Position numbers and translations under genes: made by a program. A stretch of DNA of 64,000 nt from Bosea sp. F3-2 (lineage in GTDB: Bacteria; Pseudomonadota; Alphaproteobacteria; Rhizobiales; Beijerinckiaceae): the NCBI RefSeq assembly GCF_008253865.1, contig NZ_CP042331.1, positions 186,001 to 250,000 of the forward strand, in the 5' to 3' direction. Every line of letters begins with the position of its first letter. The first letter of the stretch is position 1. The notes beneath the pieces are model-generated. The model saw only the letters and a list, made by a program, of their open reading frames with translations, had not been told where the DNA came from and did not search any database. This document shows positions 33,782 to 43,139 of this stretch, piece by piece.

Positions 33782-36517
33782 ATGGCCGATATCAGCCTCG
33801 AAGCCGTCACAGGCAAGCTCAACCGGGTCGGCTACGACACCTTCCTGCAGGCGCTGCGGCAGGCCAAAGGCGCCGGCAATCGCAATGTCGAGCTGGCGCA
33901 TTGGCTGCTGCAGATCCTGCAGGGCAGCTCCAACGACCTGACCCTCACGGCGGATCACTACAAGCTCGACCGCGCCAAGCTGCTGATGGATCTGGGCGGC
34001 GTGGTCGAGGGCTTCCGCCGAAACGAGACGGAGATGCCCGGCATCGCCAACCACATCGCCGATATCCTCGACCGTGGCTGGCACTACGCCACGCTGTTCT
34101 TCGGCGAGACGCAGATCAGGACCGGCCACCTGCTGGTCGCGGCGCTGAAGTCGAACGATCTGCGCCGGGCGCTTTCCGGCCTCTCCAAGGAATTCGGCAA
34201 GATCCCGGTCGACGAGCTCGCCGCTGGCTACGGCAAGATCTGGGAAAGCTCGCAGGAGGAGAACTTAAGGCCGATGGACGGCTCGGGCTTGCGTGCCGCT
34301 GGCACGCCGGGCGCAGAGGCCGCTGAGGGACCGAAGGGCACGACCGCGCTCGACCGCTTCTCGCAGGACCTCACCGCCAAGGCGCGCGCCGGCGGCATGG
34401 ACCCGATCCTCGGCCGCGACGAGGAGATCCGCCAGGTTATCGACGTGCTGATGCGCCGGCGCCAGAACAACCCGATCCTCACCGGCGAGGCCGGCGTCGG
34501 CAAGACCGCGATCGCCGAGGGCTTTGCGCAGCGCGTCGCGGCGGGCGACGTGCCGCCGCCGCTGCGGGGGGTCAAGGTCTGCGCGCTCGATATCGGCCTG
34601 ATGCAGGCCGGCGCCTCGATGAAGGGCGAGTTCGAGCAGCGCCTGCGCTCGGTGATCGACGAGGTGCAGTCCTCGCCGACGCCGGTCATCCTGTTCATCG
34701 ACGAGGCGCATACGCTGATCGGCGCCGGTGGTCAGGCCGGGACGGGCGATGCCGCCAATCTGCTCAAGCCCGCGCTGGCGCGCGGCACGCTGCGCACGGT
34801 CGCAGCGACGACATGGTCGGAATACCGGCAGTATTTCGAGAAGGATCCGGCGCTGACCCGACGCTTCCAGCCGGTGCTGGTGGAGGAGCCTGACGTGCTG
34901 CGCTGCTGCACCATGCTGCGCGGGCTGATCGGTCCGATGGAGAAGCATCACAAGGTCCGCATCTCGGATGCGGCCATCGTCGCTGCGGTGCAGCTTTCGC
35001 ATCGTTACATCCCCGCCCGGCAGCTTCCCGACAAGGCGGTGAGCCTGCTCGACACGGCCTGCGCCCGCGTCGCCATCAGCCAGAGCGCGACGCCGGCCGC
35101 GATCGAGGATGCACGCGTCGCGATCTCCTCGCTGGAGCAGGAGAAGGCGGCGCTGACCGCGGACGTCGATCTCGGCACCGACAGCGCCAAACGGCTCGGC
35201 GAGATCGAAACGGAGATCGCGGAGAAGCAGGAGAGGCTGACGGCCCTCCAAGCCGCCTGGGCGAGCGAACTCGCCATCGTCGAGGAGATCAAGGCGCTGC
35301 GCGCCAAGCTTGGCGAAAAGGCGCCGGGCGCGGAGGCGAAGGCCGCCACCGCCAAGCAGGAGGCGAATGAGAATGTCGCGCCTGAGACGGCCGAGGCGGA
35401 GGCTCCCGCCGCCGAGCTCGCCGCCGGTCCGGAGGAGGCCCGCGCCGCGCTCAACGCCAAATTCGCAATGCTGGGCGAGATCGATCCGGCCAATCGGATG
35501 ATTTACGCCCATGTCGACGAACAGTCGGTCGCTTCGGTCGTCTCGGACTGGACCGGCATCCCGGTCGGCCGGATGGTGAAGGACGAGATCGAGACGGTGC
35601 TCGGCCTGGCCGAGACGCTGAACAAGCGCGTGGTCGGGCAGGGGCATGGCATCGGCATGATCGCCAAGCGCATCGAGACCAACCGCGCCAAGCTCGACAA
35701 TCCCAACAAGCCGATCGGCGTCTTCATGCTCTGCGGCCCCTCGGGCGTCGGCAAGACCGAGACGGCGCTGGCGCTGGCCGAAGCGCTCTATGGCGGCGAG
35801 CAGAACGTCATCACCATCAACATGAGCGAGTTCCAGGAGGCGCATACCGTCTCGACGCTGAAGGGGGCGCCTCCCGGCTATGTCGGCTATGGCGAGGGCG
35901 GGCGGCTGACGGAAGCCGTGCGGCGCAAGCCTTATTCGGTCGTGCTGCTCGACGAGGTCGAGAAGGCGCATCCTGACGTGCACGAGCTGTTCTTCCAGGT
36001 CTTCGACAAGGGCCAGATGGAGGACGGCACCGGCCGGCGCATCGACTTCAAGAACACGCTGATCATCCTGACCTCGAATGTCGGCACCGATGAGATCATG
36101 AGCATGTCCGCCAACGACGCCGCCAAGCCCGATCCGGAGCGGATGGCTGTCAGCCTCAGGCCCGCGCTGCTCAAGGTCTTCCCGCCCGCGCTGATCGGGC
36201 GGCTCGTGACCATTCCGTACTATCCGCTCTCCTCGGACATGCTGGCCGGCATCGTCCGGCTGCAGCTCGGGCGCATCGGCAAGCGGCTCGCCGAGAACCA
36301 CAAGGCGACGTTCGCCTACGACGACGCGGTGGTCGAGCATATCGTCGGCCAGTGCAACGATCCGGACTCGGGCGGGCGCATGATCGACAACATCATCACC
36401 AACTCGATGCTGCCGGCGCTCTCGCGTGCCATCCTCAACCTGCAGCTCGAGAAGAAGCCGCTGACCGAGGCGAGGGTCTCCGTCGAGAACGGCAGCTTCG
36501 CCTATCAGGTGGCGTGA
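33782..36517 (+). CDS. clpV: T6SS sheath-recycling AAA+ ATPase ClpV (TssH)
   Basis: 911 residues. The N-terminal domain (1-155) binds contracted sheath. The first AAA+ module has Walker A GEAGVGKT (235-242) and Walker B VILFIDEAHT; the middle coiled domain contains an extra Ala/Glu-rich stretch (about 515-555). The second AAA+ module has GPSGVGKT (about 654) and VVLLDEVEKAHPD. ClpV threads TssC and recycles the sheath for new rounds. It has the ClpV-specific N-domain start (ISLEAVTGKLN) rather than that of ClpB. A good ribosome site (GGGGACG) precedes the ATG, 22 bases after tssG. Confidence 0.97.
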   Translation: MADISLEAVTGKLNRVGYDTFLQALRQAKGAGNRNVELAHWLLQILQGSSNDLTLTADHYKLDRAKLLMDLGGVVEGFRRNETEMPGIANHIADILDRGWHYATLFFGETQIRTGHLLVAALKSNDLRRALSGLSKEFGKIPVDELAAGYGKIWESSQEENLRPMDGSGLRAAGTPGAEAAEGPKGTTALDRFSQDLTAKARAGGMDPILGRDEEIRQVIDVLMRRRQNNPILTGEAGVGKTAIAEGFAQRVAAGDVPPPLRGVKVCALDIGLMQAGASMKGEFEQRLRSVIDEVQSSPTPVILFIDEAHTLIGAGGQAGTGDAANLLKPALARGTLRTVAATTWSEYRQYFEKDPALTRRFQPVLVEEPDVLRCCTMLRGLIGPMEKHHKVRISDAAIVAAVQLSHRYIPARQLPDKAVSLLDTACARVAISQSATPAAIEDARVAISSLEQEKAALTADVDLGTDSAKRLGEIETEIAEKQERLTALQAAWASELAIVEEIKALRAKLGEKAPGAEAKAATAKQEANENVAPETAEAEAPAAELAAGPEEARAALNAKFAMLGEIDPANRMIYAHVDEQSVASVVSDWTGIPVGRMVKDEIETVLGLAETLNKRVVGQGHGIGMIAKRIETNRAKLDNPNKPIGVFMLCGPSGVGKTETALALAEALYGGEQNVITINMSEFQEAHTVSTLKGAPPGYVGYGEGGRLTEAVRRKPYSVVLLDEVEKAHPDVHELFFQVFDKGQMEDGTGRRIDFKNTLIILTSNVGTDEIMSMSANDAAKPDPERMAVSLRPALLKVFPPALIGRLVTIPYYPLSSDMLAGIVRLQLGRIGKRLAENHKATFAYDDAVVEHIVGQCNDPDSGGRMIDNIITNSMLPALSRAILNLQLEKKPLTEARVSVENGSFAYQVA

Positions 36518-36552
36518 ACCGGCGCCGTCCTCTTCACGACTAAGAAAGGCCG

Positions 36553-36584
36553 GCGTGGCCGCCACGCGCCCTTTCGGGCGCGGG
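36553..36584. other. Twin hairpins after clpV
   Basis: GCGTGGC/GCCACGC with a one-base centre is followed directly by GCGCCC-TTTC-GGGCGC. There is no T-run, so it is not a clear intrinsic terminator, but it separates clpV from the candidate effector gene and may stabilise the 3' end of the tss message. Confidence 0.4.
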
Positions 36585-36674
36585 CAGCGGCATGCCGGCT
36601 CCTCAATGAGGCATCGCGCCTTCGGAAGCGGCTTTCGTTCCCGGCCCGATGCGTCGGGCGACAAGGAGACGAGC

Positions 36675-37943
36675 GTGGCCTTTTCCGAATACGCGAACTG
36701 GTGGGACAAGCAGAAGCGCGAGACCGAGGTCATCCTCGGCGAGTGGGTGCAGGACAATCCGCAGTGGTGGGCGGTGACGATCGCCACCACCGTGCAGACT
36801 TCAATGGACCTCGGCGCCGGCTTCGTCGACGTGCTGCGCTTCGGCGAGGGCATGGCCGAGGGTGGGTTCAAGGGGGTCGGCAAGGATGCGCTTCGCCTGC
36901 TCGCCATCCTGGGGCCGCTCGGCCGTGCCGGCGGAATGCTCTCCCGGCTCGCTCATCTGCGGCAGATCAGGCTGGCCGTGCAGGTCAGGGGCGTGACCGG
37001 GCCCTGCACCTTCCAGGCGGTCAACAACGCCATGTCGATCACCAAGGGGAAGAGCTTCTTCATCACCGTGAAGGACATGGCCGATGCAGTCGGCAAGCCA
37101 ATCGGTTCGCTGACGCGGAACGAGTCCGGCCGTCATGTGATCTCCTCCGGGATCGCGAAGGCGCTCGACTTCCTGGTTTCCCAGGGCGTCAGGATCAAGC
37201 GCCTCGCAAATCCCAACACGGTCCAGGAGGCGATACAGCTCGCACAGGCGGAGAGCGGGGTCACGATCTTCGCGATCCGCTGCACGACGACGACCGGCAA
37301 GATCATCAACCACGCGGTCATCGCAGTGCGGGACATCGCCGGGCGGCTGCGCTTCGCCGATTATGGCGGAAAATACTATGGGTCGCTCGAGGAGCTGGTG
37401 GCCGGGCTGCGATACGGGCCGGTCGACAAGGCCGGCATCAGCCTGATGCGCAACCAGGCGCTCGGTACGGTGGACGAGCTCAGGATCACCGGTCTGCTGG
37501 AGGGGGCTCTGGGACTGTTCAAGGGAGCCGTGCTCGTCATCGAGGGCATGACCGCCATCGAGACCGTAGACGGCCTCGATCTGGCGGCGCCGGTCGCGGT
37601 TGCGGCCACGTCCACGCCGACCAAGCGCGATCCGGCCCCGCCTGAAATCGTCAAGGGCAGCTTCGACGCCTTCAGGGAGCGCAAGCAGGGCAAGACGGTC
37701 ATCCGCATGCCGGAAATCGTCATCAAGGCCGGTCAGAAGACGGCGCCACGTCCAGACTGGCTGACTGGCGTGCAGTTCCGGCTCAACGCGCTGGGCTTCG
37801 GCGCAGGGCGAGTCGACGGCATCAAGGGGCCGAAGACCACGAGAGCCGTGAGGGCCTTCCAGAACAGCTATCCGCCGCTCAAGGTCGATGGCGTTCCCGG
37901 GCAGAAGACTCAGGAAAAGCTCGTGGAGATCTGCGGCTTCTGA
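36675..37943 (+). CDS. Candidate T6SS effector: papain-like cysteine peptidase fold with C-terminal peptidoglycan-binding domain
   Basis: 422 residues from a GTG at 36675, preceded by AAGGAGA; a longer frame upstream lacks similarity and passes through hairpins. The N-terminus has a Trp-rich segment (NWWDKQK, NPQWWAV) and a hydrophobic stretch (40-90). Residues about 105-245 carry the order expected for a papain-like triad: Cys111 in TGPCTFQAVNNAM, His213 in INHAVIAVRD and Asp229 in FADYGG. Residues about 362-420 form a PG_binding_1 domain (QFRLNALGFGAGRVDGIKG, TRAVRAFQNSY). It is the last gene of the rightward T6SS run. No immunity-like gene follows; glpD comes next on the other strand. The family is unknown to me, and effector status is inference. 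Confidence 0.65.
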   Translation: MAFSEYANWWDKQKRETEVILGEWVQDNPQWWAVTIATTVQTSMDLGAGFVDVLRFGEGMAEGGFKGVGKDALRLLAILGPLGRAGGMLSRLAHLRQIRLAVQVRGVTGPCTFQAVNNAMSITKGKSFFITVKDMADAVGKPIGSLTRNESGRHVISSGIAKALDFLVSQGVRIKRLANPNTVQEAIQLAQAESGVTIFAIRCTTTTGKIINHAVIAVRDIAGRLRFADYGGKYYGSLEELVAGLRYGPVDKAGISLMRNQALGTVDELRITGLLEGALGLFKGAVLVIEGMTAIETVDGLDLAAPVAVAATSTPTKRDPAPPEIVKGSFDAFRERKQGKTVIRMPEIVIKAGQKTAPRPDWLTGVQFRLNALGFGAGRVDGIKGPKTTRAVRAFQNSYPPLKVDGVPGQKTQEKLVEICGF

Positions 37944-37987
37944 CGCCGGCGCGGCGCGGAAGCGGTCGTTCCGTTGCCGAAAGCGGG

Positions 37988-39538
37988 TCAGGCCGCTGCC
38001 GTGACTTCCCGCCGCATGAAGTCGTCGAGCGCCTCGCGTTCGGCGGTGGAGAGCCGCAAGCCCAGCTTGCTGCGCCGCCAGAGCACGTCCACTGCCTGGC
38101 GTGCCCATTCGGCGTGCATGAGATAACGGACTTCGCTTTCATACAGATCGGCGCCGAAATGGCGGCCGAGATCGGCGAGGCTCTTCGCATCGGCAAGGAT
38201 GTCACGGGCGCGGGTGCCGTAGCAGCGGGCGAGCCGCGTCGCGGTCTTGCGTTCCAGCCAGGGGTAGGAGGCGGCGATCTCGCCGACCAGCTTGTCGAAG
38301 CCCCCGACCGGGAAGTCGCCGCCGGGCAGGGCGCCGGTCATCGTCCAGTTGGCACGGGCGGCCCAGGGTGCATGCGGCGCGAGCTTGGCGATCGCGGCTT
38401 CCGCCAGGCGGCGATAGGTCGTGATCTTGCCGCCGAAGACGGAGAGAAGCGGGGCCTCGCCCTGCGGGGCGTCGAGCGTCAGGACGTAGTCGCGGGTCGC
38501 TTCCTGCGCCTTCGAGGCGCCGTCGTCATAGAGCGGACGAACGCCGGAATAGGTCCAGACCACGGAATCGGGCGTGACCGGCTGGCGGAAATACTCGCTC
38601 GCGGCGGCGCAGAGATAGGCGATCTCCTCGGGCGTCGCGGCGACCTCGGCCGGATCGCCCTTGTAGTCGCGGTCGGTGGTGCCGATCAGGGTGAAGTCCT
38701 GCTCGTAGGGGATGGCGAAGACGATGCGTCCGTCCGCATTCTGGAAGATGTAGCAGCGGTCGTGGTCGTAGAGCTTGGGCACGACGATATGGCTGCCCTG
38801 GACCATGCGGACGCCGGCCCGGGTATTTGTGTGGATCACGCCGCTCAGCACCTCGGCGACCCAGGGGCCGGCGGCGTTGACGAGCGCCTTCGCCCAGAGC
38901 GTCCGCCTGCCTTCCGGGCCTTCCGTCACCAGTTGCCAGAGGCCGTTTTCGCGATGCGCGGAGGCGACGCGCGTGCGGGTGTGGATCGCGGTGCCGCGCA
39001 CGGCGGCGTCGATCGCGTTCAGCACGACGAGCCGGGCATCCTCGACCCAGCAGTCGGAGTATTCGAAAGCCTTCGCCTGGTTGTCCTTCAGCGGCCTGCC
39101 GACGACGTCATGCGCGAGATCGAGCGTGCGCGTGGCGGGCAGGAGCTTGCGGCCGCCGATATGGTCGTAAAGGAACAGTCCGAGGCGCAGCAGCCAGGCC
39201 GGGCGAAGCCCCTTGTGATGCGGCAGCACGAAACGCAGCGGCCGGATGATATGCGGCGCGATCGCCCAGAGCCGCTCGCGCTCCATCAGCGCCTCGCGCA
39301 CCAGCCGGAACTCGTAATATTCGAGATAGCGCAACCCGCCATGGATCAGCTTGGTCGAGCGCGAGGAGGTGGCGCTGGCGAGGTCGTCCTTCTCGAACAG
39401 CACGACCGAGGCGCCGCGCCCGGCTGCGTCGCGGGCGATGCCGCAGCCATTGATGCCGCCGCCGATGACCGCGAGATCGTAGGGGGCGCCAGGGTCCGTG
39501 CCGAAGCCGGCGGTGGGCGATGTGATTTCGGAAGCCAT
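37988..39538 (-). CDS. glpD: Aerobic glycerol-3-phosphate dehydrogenase
   Basis: 516 residues from the ATG at 39538, chosen because the FAD-binding motif VIGGGINGCGIARDAAGRG then begins near residue 24; the longer frame is arginine-rich leader. Further family motifs: SSRSTKLIHGGLRYLE, ALVNAAGPWV, SHIVVPKL and the ATRDYVLTLD/GGKITTYR region. It oxidises sn-glycerol 3-phosphate to dihydroxyacetone phosphate at the membrane and feeds electrons to quinone. No glpK, glpF or glpR is adjacent. It converges with the effector candidate across a 44-base gap. Confidence 0.96.
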   Translation of the reverse strand: MASEITSPTAGFGTDPGAPYDLAVIGGGINGCGIARDAAGRGASVVLFEKDDLASATSSRSTKLIHGGLRYLEYYEFRLVREALMERERLWAIAPHIIRPLRFVLPHHKGLRPAWLLRLGLFLYDHIGGRKLLPATRTLDLAHDVVGRPLKDNQAKAFEYSDCWVEDARLVVLNAIDAAVRGTAIHTRTRVASAHRENGLWQLVTEGPEGRRTLWAKALVNAAGPWVAEVLSGVIHTNTRAGVRMVQGSHIVVPKLYDHDRCYIFQNADGRIVFAIPYEQDFTLIGTTDRDYKGDPAEVAATPEEIAYLCAAASEYFRQPVTPDSVVWTYSGVRPLYDDGASKAQEATRDYVLTLDAPQGEAPLLSVFGGKITTYRRLAEAAIAKLAPHAPWAARANWTMTGALPGGDFPVGGFDKLVGEIAASYPWLERKTATRLARCYGTRARDILADAKSLADLGRHFGADLYESEVRYLMHAEWARQAVDVLWRRSKLGLRLSTAEREALDDFMRREVTAAA

Positions 39539-39711
39539 AGCTCGTCTTCTGACAGACCTGGGCGGTGATCGGCAATGGCGCCATCCGGGCCCGGCCGCAT
39601 CGATGCGATGAACCCGCTCCTGTCGCCAAATCATGGGCGATGTCAATTCGATTGCTTGACGTGGGCCGTCAAAGGCCGGAACTGGGCAGCGGGGCTGGGC
39701 GTAGCGGCAGG

Positions 39712-41562
39712 ATGATCGAAGCAGAGCGGCACCGCGACGGCATGCGGCTGGCAGTGCGGGCGGAAATGCGACTGCGTACGGCGCTGGAGCACGCTGGCGC
39801 CGTCATCCTCGCGCTACTGTTCGTCGTGGTGATGGCGGCGGTGCTGCGGCGCTACCTGTTCGGCGGCGGCTTCGTCTGGTCGGATGAGCTCGCGATCTGG
39901 CTGCATCTGGCGCTGATCGCCGTCGGCGCGCCGCTCGCCGTCACCGGGACGCTGGCGATGCGGCTGGATGTACTCGTGCGGCTGCTGCCCGACGGGCTCC
40001 GCAACGTCGCGGTGACAGTTGCCGACGCGATCGCGTTCCAAGGAGCGCTTGTGTTGGCTGGAGGCGGCGTGAACGTCGCGTTGCTGGTCGGTGGCCAGTC
40101 CACCGTGCTCGGCCTGCCGGAAGCGCTGCGCTTCGCCCTCTTCGCCTGCGGGGGCGGGCTGACGATTCTGGCGCTTTTCCTGCGTGGCGGGCTCGAACGG
40201 GGCTGGGTTGGTGCGGCGGTCTCACTGGCGCTGGGATCGGGCCTCTACGCGCTCGCGCAGCTCTCCTTCGACCTCCTCCCGACGCCGAGCCTCGTGGCTG
40301 CGCTCGTCGCCGGAGCGGGGTTGCTGCTCGGCGCGCCGCTGCCCTTCGCGCTGCTGGCCGGCGTCTCGCTGACAGGGCCTTTCGGCGGGTTGCTGCCGGA
40401 GCCGGCGATCGTACAGACCATGGTCGGCGGCGTCGGCAAGTTCCTGCTGCTGGCCATTCCCTTCTTCCTGCTTGCCGGCGAATTGTTGACCGAGGGCGGG
40501 CTGGCCGAGCGGCTGATCCGCTTCGCCGCGACGCTGGTCGGGCATTGGCGGGCGGGGCTGGCGCAGACGGCGCTGGTCGCCAGCGTGCTGTTCTCCGGCG
40601 CCTCCGGCTCCTCGGTTGCGAATGCAGCCTTTGGCGCCAAGGTGATGGCGCCGACCCTGGTCGCGCGCGGCTATCCGCCAGCGAATGCGGCGGCGATCGT
40701 TGCCGGCGTCTCGATGTTGGACAACATCATCCCGCCCTCGATCGCCTTCCTCATCCTGGCGAGCGCAACCAATCTCTCGGTCGGCTCGCTGCTGGTCGGC
40801 GGCTTCGTTGCTGGCGGCGTGCTGGCGCTGGCGCTCGCCATTGGCATCCATCTCAGCGTGCGCGGTGTGGTCGATGCGGCGCCGAAGGCGAGCACGGCCG
40901 AGCGGGGCAGGGCGCTCGTCGGCGCCATTCCCGCCATCGGGCTCGGCGTCGTCGTCGTGGTTGGCATCCGCTTCGGCGTGGTGACGGTGACGGAGGCCTC
41001 GGCGCTCGCCGTCGCCTATGCGGTGATCGCCTGCCTGGCGCTGCGCAGCCTGAATGGGCGCGGCGTGCTGGCGGCGCTGCGCAAATCCGCAGCCGAGGCG
41101 GCGGCGATCGGCCTGCTGATCGGGGCCTCGGCGCCTTTCGCTTTCCTGCTCGCCGTCGATCGCATCTCCGAACAGATGGCCAGCCTCGTCACTGTGTTCG
41201 GGGCGGGTCCCTATGCGGTGATGCTGCTCGCCAACCTCGTGCTGCTGGTGGCAGGGCTCTTCCTCGATATTGGCGCGGCGATCCTGTTGCTGGCGCCGCT
41301 CCTGTTGCCCGTCGCGGTAGCGGCAGGGCTCGATCCGATCCAGTTCGGTGTCGTGCTCGTGGTCAACCTGATGATCCACGGGCTGACGCCGCCGCTCGGC
41401 ATCCTCGTCTATGTCGTCAGCGGCATCATGCGCGTGCCGGCGGCGGCGGTTTTCCGGGCCGTGCTGCCGCTGCTTGGCGTGCTGCTGGCGGCGCTCATGG
41501 TCCTGTCGCTGGGCATGGCTGCGTGGCCGGCGCTTGCACCGGCGCTCAAGGCACTGTTCTGA
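39712..41562 (+). CDS. TRAP transporter fused permease (DctQ-DctM)
   Basis: 617 residues from the ATG at 39712 (later in-frame ATGs at 39742 and 39766 are possible). The first 160 residues are a DctQ-type small subunit with four helices (VVMAAVLRRYLFGGGFVWSDE is the typical region, beginning here at about residue 36). After a linker, the rest is a DctM large subunit with many helices: LAIPFFLLAGELLTEGGLA, SGASGSSVANAAFGAKVMAP, DNIIPPSIAFLILAS and GLTPPLGILVYV. TRAP systems import organic acids using a sodium gradient and a periplasmic binding protein. No DctP gene is adjacent, so the ligand is unknown. It is divergent from glpD. Confidence 0.92.
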   Translation: MIEAERHRDGMRLAVRAEMRLRTALEHAGAVILALLFVVVMAAVLRRYLFGGGFVWSDELAIWLHLALIAVGAPLAVTGTLAMRLDVLVRLLPDGLRNVAVTVADAIAFQGALVLAGGGVNVALLVGGQSTVLGLPEALRFALFACGGGLTILALFLRGGLERGWVGAAVSLALGSGLYALAQLSFDLLPTPSLVAALVAGAGLLLGAPLPFALLAGVSLTGPFGGLLPEPAIVQTMVGGVGKFLLLAIPFFLLAGELLTEGGLAERLIRFAATLVGHWRAGLAQTALVASVLFSGASGSSVANAAFGAKVMAPTLVARGYPPANAAAIVAGVSMLDNIIPPSIAFLILASATNLSVGSLLVGGFVAGGVLALALAIGIHLSVRGVVDAAPKASTAERGRALVGAIPAIGLGVVVVVGIRFGVVTVTEASALAVAYAVIACLALRSLNGRGVLAALRKSAAEAAAIGLLIGASAPFAFLLAVDRISEQMASLVTVFGAGPYAVMLLANLVLLVAGLFLDIGAAILLLAPLLLPVAVAAGLDPIQFGVVLVVNLMIHGLTPPLGILVYVVSGIMRVPAAAVFRAVLPLLGVLLAALMVLSLGMAAWPALAPALKALF

Positions 41563-41636
41563 TGCAGCTTTATTCGCCCGGCGTCCGCGCCGTATCGTCG
41601 CCTTCGCCGTGAGCCAGCCCCGGACCTGATGCCGAC

Positions 41637-42911
41637 ATGATCTTTACCGACATCGCGACGCGGACCTACAACCATGGCTGGCGGCTCGACCCGATCATCC
41701 GCAGCCTGCTCGACACCGATTTCTACAAGCTGCTGATGTTGCAGATGATCCGGGCCTTCCACCCGGACGTGCAGGTCACCTTCTCGCTGATCAACCGCTC
41801 GAAGCACATCCGCCTCGCCGACCTCGTGGACGAGGGCGAGTTCAGGGCGCAGCTCGACCACGCCCGCTCGCTGCGCTTCACCAAGAACGAGCTGATCTGG
41901 CTGGCGGGCAACAGCTTCTACGGCAAGACGCAGATGTTCTCGCCGGACTTCATGGCCTGGCTCGCCGATTTCCAGCTGCCCGAATACGATCTGCGCCGGG
42001 TCGACGGGCAGTATGAGCTGCATTTCGAAGGGCCCTGGACCCATACGACGATGTGGGAGGTGCCGGCGCTCGCCATCATCAACGAGCTGCGCGCGCGGCG
42101 CGTGATGCTGGGCCAGAAGCGCTTCTCGCTCGATGTGCTCTACGCTCGCGCCAAGGCCAAGATGTGGGGCAAGGTCGAACGGCTGCAGAAGCTGCCGAAT
42201 GTCAAGCTCTCGGATTTCGGCACGCGCCGGCGCCATGGCCATCTCTGGCAGCGCTGGTGCGTCGAGGCGCTGAAGGAGGGGTTGGGGCCGGCCTTCACCG
42301 GCACCTCCAACGTGCTGCTCGCCATGGATGCCGATCTCGAGGCGATCGGCACCAACGCGCATGAGCTGCCGATGGTGCTGGCCGCGCTCGCCGATTCGGA
42401 CGAGGAATTGCTGCGCGCGCCTTATCGTGTGCTCGACGAATGGCGCCAGGTCTATGGCGGCAACCTGCTGATCGCGCTGCCGGATGCCTTCGGCTCGCAA
42501 AGCTTCCTGCGCCATGCGCCGGACTGGGTCGCCGACTGGACGGGTTTCCGGCCCGACAGCGCGCCGCCGATCCCCGCCGGCGAAACGATCATGGCCTGGT
42601 GGCGCGAGCGCGGGCGCGACCCGCGCGAGAAGATGCTGGTCTTCTCCGACGGGCTCGATGTCGATGCGATCGAGCGCGTCTACGGCCATTTCGACGGCAA
42701 GGTCCGGATGGCCTTCGGCTGGGGCACCGATCTCACCAACGACCTCGTCGGCTGCTCGCCCGACGGTTCGCGCGCACTCGATCCGATGTCGCTGGTCTGC
42801 AAGGTCACCAAGGCGAACGGACGGCCGGCGGTGAAGCTCTCCGACAATCCCGAGAAGGTCTCCGGCGATCCAAAGGCGATCGAGCGCTATCGGCGGGTCT
42901 TCGGGGAATAG
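41637..42911 (+). CDS. pncB: Nicotinate phosphoribosyltransferase
   Basis: 424 residues, full length. Motifs: LLDTDFYKLLMLQMIRAFHP, VTFSLINRS, FGTRRRHGHLWQRW, FTGTSNVLLAMD, GTNAHELPMV, the phosphoribosyl-binding region VFSDGLDVDAIERVY with FGWGTDLTND, and the C-terminal KLSDNPEKVSGD. It makes nicotinate mononucleotide from nicotinate and PRPP in the NAD salvage pathway. The start lacks a strong ribosome site, but the N-terminus matches the family. Confidence 0.96.
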   Translation: MIFTDIATRTYNHGWRLDPIIRSLLDTDFYKLLMLQMIRAFHPDVQVTFSLINRSKHIRLADLVDEGEFRAQLDHARSLRFTKNELIWLAGNSFYGKTQMFSPDFMAWLADFQLPEYDLRRVDGQYELHFEGPWTHTTMWEVPALAIINELRARRVMLGQKRFSLDVLYARAKAKMWGKVERLQKLPNVKLSDFGTRRRHGHLWQRWCVEALKEGLGPAFTGTSNVLLAMDADLEAIGTNAHELPMVLAALADSDEELLRAPYRVLDEWRQVYGGNLLIALPDAFGSQSFLRHAPDWVADWTGFRPDSAPPIPAGETIMAWWRERGRDPREKMLVFSDGLDVDAIERVYGHFDGKVRMAFGWGTDLTNDLVGCSPDGSRALDPMSLVCKVTKANGRPAVKLSDNPEKVSGDPKAIERYRRVFGE

Positions 42912-42920
42912 CCGCGACTG

Positions 42921-43091
42921 ATGCTGCCGGCGCTGGTCAAGGGCAGACCTTCGGTCGTGCCGGCGACGCCGGTCGGCATTCTCGTCGGGCTGGCGGCGCT
43001 GGCTGTCGTCGACCAGCTGCGCGAAGACCCGGCCTATGACGCGATCGATGATGCATCCTCGCGCTTCTCCGGATGGCTTCTCCGCGAGTGA
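42921..43091 (+). CDS. Small hypothetical protein downstream of pncB
   Basis: A 56-residue reading frame beginning MLPALVKGRPSVVPATPVG, then a short hydrophobic stretch (ILVGLAALAVV) and an acidic tail ending SGWLLRE. Codon use looks like that of the neighbouring genes (G/C at third positions). It begins nine bases after the pncB stop and may be translated from the same message. No family is recognised, and a chance frame cannot be excluded. Confidence 0.4.
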   Translation: MLPALVKGRPSVVPATPVGILVGLAALAVVDQLREDPAYDAIDDASSRFSGWLLRE

Positions 43092-43139
43092 CGGTCGCAG
43101 TTTCCGTTTCTCATCGGGAGCTGCGCTGACGTCGTTTTG

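Noticed and set aside
34265..36907. 880-codon frame antisense to clpV
   Set aside because: A shadow of clpV with low-complexity Arg/Asp/Gly-rich composition.
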